64,000 nt of DNA. Origin: Shewanella morhuae. GTDB taxonomy: Bacteria > Pseudomonadota > Gammaproteobacteria > Enterobacterales > Shewanellaceae. The notes under the pieces were generated by a model, which was given only the letters and a program-made list of their open reading frames with translations, did not search any database and had not been told where the DNA came from. The position numbers were made by a program, and so were the translations under genes. How positions within the stretch are numbered: the stretch's first letter is position 1; each line of letters opens with the position of its first letter. The DNA is taken from the NCBI RefSeq assembly GCF_900156405.1, contig NZ_FTNN01000010.1, forward strand, positions 62,001-126,000. Direction: 5' to 3'. Positions 58,696 through 64,000 of this stretch are shown here, piece by piece.

Positions 58696-59805
58696 CTAGA
58701 CTTCAAGCTTTGCTAGAGATTCCGCGGCTAATTCACCTCGCCAACCGCATAATACTACGGGTAAATCCCCTTGTTGTTTATCCCAACGCCATTGCAAAAA
58801 CTCATGAATATGACGTTTAGAACCAAGCATCTCCTGCGGTACATCATGCTGTTCACACAACGTAACCAAGCAGTTTTTAATAGCTTTAAAGGCCGATTTG
58901 TAACTTGGTTTTAACGCCAACACATCCATTAATTCAGGTAAATTCACCAAGTCAGCAGTTTGTAATACACGTAGTAGGTCTTTACCGTGAATGCGTTTTT
59001 CCTGCTCAGTTAAATCATTAAGCTTAAACAAATCGGTTAAGGTTTTAGGTTGCTTCTTGGCTAGGGCGATAAGCCCATGGTCTTTAACAACAAAACCTAA
59101 AGCTAAATCACGTACTAAGGCTTTTTCAAGACGCCATTTAGCCAGCACTTTAAGATAAGCCAATTGAATTTCGGTTAGCTGAAAAGCATTTTTTACTTTC
59201 AAATAAGCGGTGTCAGGATCGGGATCAGTAAGCCTGCCCTGAGTCATTCGTTCCCCTTCTTCGTATAACCAAGCTAAGCGCCCTTTTGCACTGAGTTTAG
59301 CTTCAAGTTGAGGATAAAGTTGATACAAATACAGGACGTCATTCGCGGCGTAGCTTAATTGAGCTTCCGTTAACGGACGGCGGATCCAATCGGTACGTGA
59401 CTCGCCTTTATCAATGATTTCACCAAGGCAAGTTTCAACCAATTTAGCATAACCTACCCCATGACCCATTCCACATAACGAGGCGGCTATTTGACTATCA
59501 AACAATGGCGTGGGCTGGCATTTACCGTAATGGGCAAAGACTTCTAAATCTTCACTGCAAGAATGCACAAGCTTAATAATATTAGGATCTGCTAACAGCG
59601 CCCAAAACTGTGATAAATCCGGTAATGCAACCGGATCAATTAATGCTAAGGTTTTACCGTCATAGGCTTGAATCAAACCTAACTTGGCATAATAAGTACG
59701 GGTACGGACAAACTCGGTGTCTAAGACGAGTATTTTACTTTGTTGGTATTGGGCAACGAGGGCATTAAGGCTAGCTTCATCACTCACATATTGAAACGCT
59801 GACAA
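58696..59805 (-). CDS. rnd: Ribonuclease D
   Basis: 3'-5' exoribonuclease of 369 residues (E. coli 375) for tRNA and other RNA 3' maturation. The DEDD domain starts LDTEFVRTRTYYAKLGLIQ, continues LVHSCSEDLEVF and ends LTEAQLSYAANDVLYLYQLY. Two HRDC domains follow (for example WRLEKALVRDLALGF and KPSYKSAFKAIKNCL). I chose a TTG at 59805 with GGAG 6 bp upstream. It places the LDTEF motif at the same distance from the start as in E. coli. Longer frames reach into the fadD terminator. It lies downstream of fadD in the same direction. Confidence 0.93.
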   Translation of the reverse strand: MSAFQYVSDEASLNALVAQYQQSKILVLDTEFVRTRTYYAKLGLIQAYDGKTLALIDPVALPDLSQFWALLADPNIIKLVHSCSEDLEVFAHYGKCQPTPLFDSQIAASLCGMGHGVGYAKLVETCLGEIIDKGESRTDWIRRPLTEAQLSYAANDVLYLYQLYPQLEAKLSAKGRLAWLYEEGERMTQGRLTDPDPDTAYLKVKNAFQLTEIQLAYLKVLAKWRLEKALVRDLALGFVVKDHGLIALAKKQPKTLTDLFKLNDLTEQEKRIHGKDLLRVLQTADLVNLPELMDVLALKPSYKSAFKAIKNCLVTLCEQHDVPQEMLGSKRHIHEFLQWRWDKQQGDLPVVLCGWRGELAAESLAKLEV

Positions 59806-59842
59806 ATTCTTCTCCAGATCCTGTGGGTCAATCACAGTCCAT

Positions 59843-59870
59843 AAAAACAAAAGCCGGCAAATGCCGGCTT
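59843..59870 (-). terminator. Rho-independent terminator of fadD
   Basis: GC-rich 9-bp stem AAGCCGGCA-TT-TGCCGGCTT just after the fadD stop, followed on the minus strand by TTGTTTTTA. It lies between fadD and rnd. Confidence 0.9.
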
Positions 59871-59875
59871 CAATC

Positions 59876-61549
59876 TTACGCGTGCTTAACTTCGTCTCTA
59901 AGCTCTCGTCGCAAGATTTTACCCACGTTAGTTTTAGGTAACTCGTCCCTAAATTCTACCAGCTTCGGCACTTTATATCCCGTTAAATGAATACGGCAGT
60001 GCTTAATGATGCCCTCTGCGGTTAAAGATTTATCTTTTGTCACCACAAATACCTTAACTAGCTCACCGCTGGCTTCATTTGGTACACCTACTGCGGCTAC
60101 TTCGATCACTTTTGGATGCATAGCGACAACTTCTTCCACTTCATTTGGGAATACGTTAAAGCCTGAAACTAAGATCATGTCTTTTTTACGATCAACAATA
60201 TAAAAGAAACCCTTTTCATCCATATAGCCGATATCGCCCGTGGCTAACCAGCCATCAGTGTCTATCACTTTGGCCGTTTCTTCTGGACGTTGCCAATAGC
60301 CCTTCATTACCTGTGGGCCTTTACCAAACAGCTCGCCTTTTTCGCCTTGTGCTAACACATTACCATTATCATCACGAATTTGAATGAGTGTTGAAGGAGC
60401 TGGAAAGCCAATAGAACCGTTGTAGCCGGCTAAATTATAGGGGCAACACGTTAATAAGGGTGACGCTTCTGTCAAACCATAACCTTCGAGTAAACGGGTT
60501 TTAGTAAGAGCTTGCCACTTATCCGCCACCGCTTTTTGTACTGCCATACCGCCGCCGATAGACAGTTTTAAGCCCGAGAAATCTAGTTGAGCAAAATCCT
60601 CACTATTTACCAGCGCATTAAATAAGGTATTTACACCAGTCAATGCGGTGAAAGGATATTTTTTTAACTCGGCCACAAACCCTGGAATATCACGAGGATT
60701 GGTGATGAGTAAGTTCTGACTGCCTTTGTGCAAAAATAAGAGGCAATTCACAGTCAACGCGAAGATGTGATACAGCGGCAACGCCGTGACAACAAACTCG
60801 CTGCCATCGTCTAAAGCTGGAGAATAAGCACCATCAGCCTGCAGTACGTTAGCCACGATATTGCCATGGGTCAACATAGCGCCTTTAGAAACCCCAGTAG
60901 TGCCACCTGTGTATTGTAAAAAAGCTAAGTCGTCGTTAGTGACCTCAGGTTTGATGTACTGCATACGACGACCCCTTGATAGGGTATCGCGCATCGATAA
61001 AGCATGGGGTAAATCGTATTTTGGCACTAATTTTTTAATGTACTTCACTACAAAGTTCACTAAGGTGCGTTTAGGCGCACTTAATTGATCACCAAGACGG
61101 GTAATGATCACACTTTTTATTGGAGTTTGATCAACCACTTCTTCTAAGGTGCGCGCAAAGTTTGACACTACTACAATGGCTTTAGCACCTGAGTCAATCA
61201 ACTGATGTTTTAGTTCACGGGGGGTATAAAGCGGGTTAACGTTAACGACAACCATACCGGCACGCAATACTCCAAATAATGCAATGGGATATTGCAATAG
61301 ATTTGGCATCATCAAAGCAACACGATCGCCCTTTTCAAGTTTTAATTCATTTTGTAAATATGCAGCAAATGCGCGGCTACGTTCTTCCAATTTGCGATAG
61401 GTTAACGTGGCACCCATGTTGATAAATGCAGGTTGATCTTCATACTTAGCCACCGCAGTCTCAAACATATCGACGAGCGATGAGTATTGCTCAACATTTA
61501 TTTCAGCAGGCACATCTTTTGGCAAATGATTAATCCAAGGCTGATCCAC
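59876..61549 (-). CDS. fadD: Long-chain fatty-acid--CoA ligase
   Basis: AMP-forming acyl-CoA synthetase of 557 residues (E. coli FadD 561) that activates imported fatty acids for beta-oxidation. Start ([18 protein letters not shown]), ATP/AMP motif [27 protein letters not shown], and the fatty-acid signature [27 protein letters not shown] are intact, with the catalytic lysine in [14 protein letters not shown]. It stands alone. No FadR-type operator was evident in the 204-bp upstream gap. Confidence 0.96.
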   Translation of the reverse strand: MDQPWINHLPKDVPAEINVEQYSSLVDMFETAVAKYEDQPAFINMGATLTYRKLEERSRAFAAYLQNELKLEKGDRVALMMPNLLQYPIALFGVLRAGMVVVNVNPLYTPRELKHQLIDSGAKAIVVVSNFARTLEEVVDQTPIKSVIITRLGDQLSAPKRTLVNFVVKYIKKLVPKYDLPHALSMRDTLSRGRRMQYIKPEVTNDDLAFLQYTGGTTGVSKGAMLTHGNIVANVLQADGAYSPALDDGSEFVVTALPLYHIFALTVNCLLFLHKGSQNLLITNPRDIPGFVAELKKYPFTALTGVNTLFNALVNSEDFAQLDFSGLKLSIGGGMAVQKAVADKWQALTKTRLLEGYGLTEASPLLTCCPYNLAGYNGSIGFPAPSTLIQIRDDNGNVLAQGEKGELFGKGPQVMKGYWQRPEETAKVIDTDGWLATGDIGYMDEKGFFYIVDRKKDMILVSGFNVFPNEVEEVVAMHPKVIEVAAVGVPNEASGELVKVFVVTKDKSLTAEGIIKHCRIHLTGYKVPKLVEFRDELPKTNVGKILRRELRDEVKHA

Positions 61550-61698
61550 TACTCTCTCCTATATCTCCACAATTGTGGAAACGATGTCCATACAAGCGTC
61601 AATACTCGATAAATACCGAGTTAAAATACCGGCTTACATTTTATAGTTATTGATTTACTCGTCAAAAATCATACGAGCGTTTTAATTTTGATCATCAT

Positions 61699-61737
61699 CA
61701 CATAAAAAAAACAAAAAACCTAGTGCCTTTTTATGTG
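61699..61737 (-). terminator. AT-rich hairpin after the alpha/beta hydrolase gene
   Basis: CACATAAAAA and TTTTTATGTG form a 10-bp stem with a 19-base loop, 17 bp after the hydrolase stop. Read on the minus strand it ends in T-rich sequence. It is low in G+C, so termination is moderate at best. Confidence 0.45.
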
Positions 61738-61753
61738 ACTAAAAAGTGACGCA

Positions 61754-62617
61754 TTAAACAAACTCTTGGATCAAGCGAGCAACGCCTGCTGCATTACCCA
61801 TGTGTACGTGGTGATCGCCCTCAATAATATGTTCAGACAAATGCTTAAACCACGTTCGAGCCTTAGGTATTGCGCTCTGTAACTGGTTAAAACCCTGCGC
61901 TCCACAAACCAGCAAAGTCTCCACCAAGATATCCTGCATCAAGGCATCAACTTGGGCAAAGGTGATACGCTGGGGTGAATCAAACCTCAACCGTGGATCG
62001 CTACGCCAACTCACGCCCTCAACTTCTGATTGCATATTGCGCTCAACTAACAGACGACACCAAGGCTCAGCCAACCCAGTTAAGTGTGCCCTTGCCTTTA
62101 TTGCAATGTCGATGCTGTCATAACGCTTTACTTGCAGATGCTGCTGCGTTAAATACTTCTCATGTTGGTAGAAGCTTTTTCTCAATCGAGCCTTAGCTTG
62201 CATTGCTGGCTCAGACAGTGGACTCAAAGCTTCAATTAATACCAGCTTATTGACCTTTTCAGGAAAGGTGGCAGTGTAAGCCGAGGCAATTATTCCCCCA
62301 AGTGAATGTCCGATTATCGCAATAGGCTTTTGTGGTAAAGCAGTTAATAGCACATCTAAATCATACAGATAATCAACCCAATGCAAGGGGTAATGACCCG
62401 GCCTATGTGCCGAAAAACCGTGTCCAGGCCAATCTATCGCGAGAATTTGGTACTCAAGTAAATATGCGGCTAAAGGCTCAAAACTGTTGGCATTGTCTAG
62501 CCAGCCATGCAAAGCAAGTAATAACGGTTTATCCTTCGGCCCCCATAATCGCCCCGAAAGCTTAATATGAGGTAATACAAATTCGATTTGATTTTTGGGG
62601 GCGAAAGATTGCCACAT
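61754..62617 (-). CDS. Alpha/beta-fold hydrolase
   Basis: Serine hydrolase of 287 residues, cytoplasmic, substrate unknown. The oxyanion region LALHGWLDNANSF, IDWPGHGFSAHRPG, nucleophile elbow GHSLGG (S105) and the catalytic His in EGDHHVHMGN are visible. The acid is probably in LLVCGAQGF or nearby. The closest families are broad esterase and MhpC-like hydrolases. A second copy of the fold-type cap (about 130-210) is helical. It starts 21 bp downstream of the methyltransferase-like gene's stop, so the two may be cotranscribed. Confidence 0.85.
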   Translation of the reverse strand: MWQSFAPKNQIEFVLPHIKLSGRLWGPKDKPLLLALHGWLDNANSFEPLAAYLLEYQILAIDWPGHGFSAHRPGHYPLHWVDYLYDLDVLLTALPQKPIAIIGHSLGGIIASAYTATFPEKVNKLVLIEALSPLSEPAMQAKARLRKSFYQHEKYLTQQHLQVKRYDSIDIAIKARAHLTGLAEPWCRLLVERNMQSEVEGVSWRSDPRLRFDSPQRITFAQVDALMQDILVETLLVCGAQGFNQLQSAIPKARTWFKHLSEHIIEGDHHVHMGNAAGVARLIQEFV

Positions 62618-62638
62618 AATGCCTCTAATGTCAGCCGA

Positions 62639-63451
62639 TTAAGATGATTTTTTGACGAATTTAAGCGTCATACGGTCACTTTCACCAATCGCTTGATATT
62701 TGTCTTTATCTGTATCACCCAAACCAAATGATGGGGGTAAAGCCCAAACACCTTTAGCGTAATCCTTAGTGTCTTTTGGATTGGCATTTATTTCTGAGGT
62801 TTCAACTAAGGTAAAACCGACTTTTTTAGCTAAATCAATCATACTGGTTTGATCCATATAACCAGTGCTGAGATTCATGCCTTCATTCGCTCGATGTTCT
62901 ACTACACCAAAAATACCGCCATCCTTTAGTACTTTGTACGAGGCGACAAACACATCTTCTAGCTGATCAGCCGATGCCCAGTTGTGTAGATTACGGAAAG
63001 TTAATACCAGATCAGCACTGCTATCGGCGCCTAAATCCATCTTATATGGCGGATCAAACGTAATCATAGTGGCATTACCGAGAGTATCTTTATTCGCCGT
63101 CATCCACGCATTATATTTAGTGCCTGCATTAGCGCGATAACGATTTCCGGGAGTATCTGTTGCAGGTGCAGTTTCAAAACTGGCCGCGATATAATGACCT
63201 TCTTTAGCTAAATAAGGTCCTAATATTTCGCTATACCAACCATTACCTGGCCAAAGTTCAACCACTGTCTGTGTTGGTGTGATTCCAAAAAAGTGTAAGG
63301 TTTCTGCGGGGTGACGATAAACATCACGGCTGACATTTTTAGCCTGACGAAAATCACTTTTTAAAACCTTATCTAAGCTTTCATCAGCGTAGACTACGCT
63401 CGAACATAAACCAGCCATCAGTAAGCTGGCAACTAAGGTAACTTTTTTCAT
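62639..63451 (-). CDS. Exported class I SAM-methyltransferase-fold protein (COG4798-like)
   Basis: Protein of 270 residues with a clear signal peptide (MKKVTLVASLLMAGLCSSVVYA-DES) followed by a methyltransferase-like domain: VVELWPGNGWYSEILGPYLA (motif I region), ADLVLTFRNLHNW (motif IV region) and GGIFGVVEHRAN. The ATG at 63451 follows GGAG at good spacing. A longer in-frame start (63544) would bury the signal and is rejected. S-adenosylmethionine is not expected in the periplasm, so its real activity is unclear. The order suggests cotranscription with the hydrolase downstream. Confidence 0.85.
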   Translation of the reverse strand: MKKVTLVASLLMAGLCSSVVYADESLDKVLKSDFRQAKNVSRDVYRHPAETLHFFGITPTQTVVELWPGNGWYSEILGPYLAKEGHYIAASFETAPATDTPGNRYRANAGTKYNAWMTANKDTLGNATMITFDPPYKMDLGADSSADLVLTFRNLHNWASADQLEDVFVASYKVLKDGGIFGVVEHRANEGMNLSTGYMDQTSMIDLAKKVGFTLVETSEINANPKDTKDYAKGVWALPPSFGLGDTDKDKYQAIGESDRMTLKFVKKSS

Positions 63452-63662
63452 TATAATTCTCCATGGATACCGAAAGTCTAAGCTAGCAGTCAATAGCCAA
63501 AAATCCAAGGAATAGAAGTCGTAAAACCTAGGTTTAAGTGACACCGGTGGTTATGGCTCAAAGTGATGAGTCAATTAATCTTTATCTAAACCCACAAACC
63601 GCAAAACATAAAAATACCTGAAGAAAGCACAATACGTCTGAGGTATTAAAAGACCTTATGAG

Positions 63663-64000
63663 TTATCGATTTGCAGCGTTATCGACACGGCGCCACGTCA
63701 AATACAAGGCGCAGGCACTGGTTAATAACCAAAGTCCTACCCAAATCCACGCGGGGATCCAAGAACGCTCCGCTAACATCACCGCATCACCTTGACCAAG
63801 TCCTAGCAACACCGTTGGACTTGCCAGCGCATTGAGCATGATCATCAAGCCAATAATACGTAAAAACTGGGTCAAGATTTTGTTTTGGCTAAGTTTTAGC
63901 GGTAATAACAAAATGATGGTCAACACGGCTAAAATCGCTAATGTGAGAAGATCTCTACCCCAAAGTAAGCCGCTTAGCACCACTAAAGCGCCCAGTAAGG
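63663..64000 (-). CDS. Multi-pass membrane protein, C-terminal part (5' truncated by window)
   Basis: The frame is open to the window edge. At least 112 C-terminal residues are visible with about three hydrophobic helices (LLTLAILAVLTIILLLPL, FLRIIGLMIMLNALASPTVLLGL, WIPAWIWVGLWLLTSACALYL) and a basic tail. A resemblance to the C-terminus of M50B-type membrane metallopeptidases is my guess. The zinc motif would lie outside the window, so no function is assigned. It lies 211 bp upstream of the exported methyltransferase-like gene in the same direction. Confidence 0.6.
   Translation of the reverse strand, partial: LLGALVVLSGLLWGRDLLTLAILAVLTIILLLPLKLSQNKILTQFLRIIGLMIMLNALASPTVLLGLGQGDAVMLAERSWIPAWIWVGLWLLTSACALYLTWRRVDNAANR

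Noticed and set aside
61550..61753. FadR operator upstream of fadD
   Set aside because: No sequence close to the AACTGGTCNGACCAGTT-type consensus is present in the gap.

Overview
The window reads as chromosomal DNA of a facultatively anaerobic gammaproteobacterium, most likely Shewanella. The grounds are close resemblance of many products to E. coli homologues, the hyaABCD-hypFBCDEA order I associate with Shewanella, moderate G+C, and perfect EtrA/FNR-type boxes before anaerobic genes. The species call is inference. No rRNA, tRNA, CRISPR array, phage or complete insertion sequence was seen.

Region 1 (1-11017) is an anaerobic respiration block on the plus strand. It holds the 3' part of narG, then narH, narJ, narI, a cytoplasmic parvulin-type isomerase and a fused NarK1-NarK2 nitrate/nitrite transporter. 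A DGC-family cysteine protein follows, then an FNR-boxed nrdG-nrdD pair for anaerobic dNTP synthesis. Region 2 (11089-19656, minus) carries hrpA, a CBS-domain protein, a quinol-dependent nitric oxide reductase and a secreted isoaspartyl peptidase. NarGHI makes nitrite and NorB removes NO. No nitrite reductase lies in this window.

Region 3 (19777-35682) is envelope biology: tamA-tamB, rplY, an orphan helical protein, a YcbK-type M15 peptidase, an LdtD-type L,D-transpeptidase, opgG-opgH for osmoregulated periplasmic glucans, and a QseBC-like two-component pair. A 170-bp MITE-like hairpin element lies beyond it at 35734-35903.

Region 4 (36373-48885) is a complete [NiFe] hydrogenase island. An FNR box precedes hyaA (Tat-exported small subunit), hyaB, hyaC (cytochrome b) and hyaD (maturation protease). 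Next come a large degenerate HypF paralogue, true hypF, hypB, hypC, hypD, hypE and hypA, tightly packed with many overlapping starts and stops. The HypF-like pseudoenzyme is the most unusual gene in the window. The small subunit lacks both extra proximal-cluster cysteines of oxygen-tolerant enzymes.

Region 5 (49052-64000) is mostly housekeeping: lpxM, ihfA-pheT-pheS, a chemoreceptor, ycgN, ycgL, minCDE, rnd, fadD, an alpha/beta hydrolase, an exported SAM-methyltransferase-fold protein and the C-terminal part of a membrane protein cut by the window end. Strong hairpin terminators separate most units.
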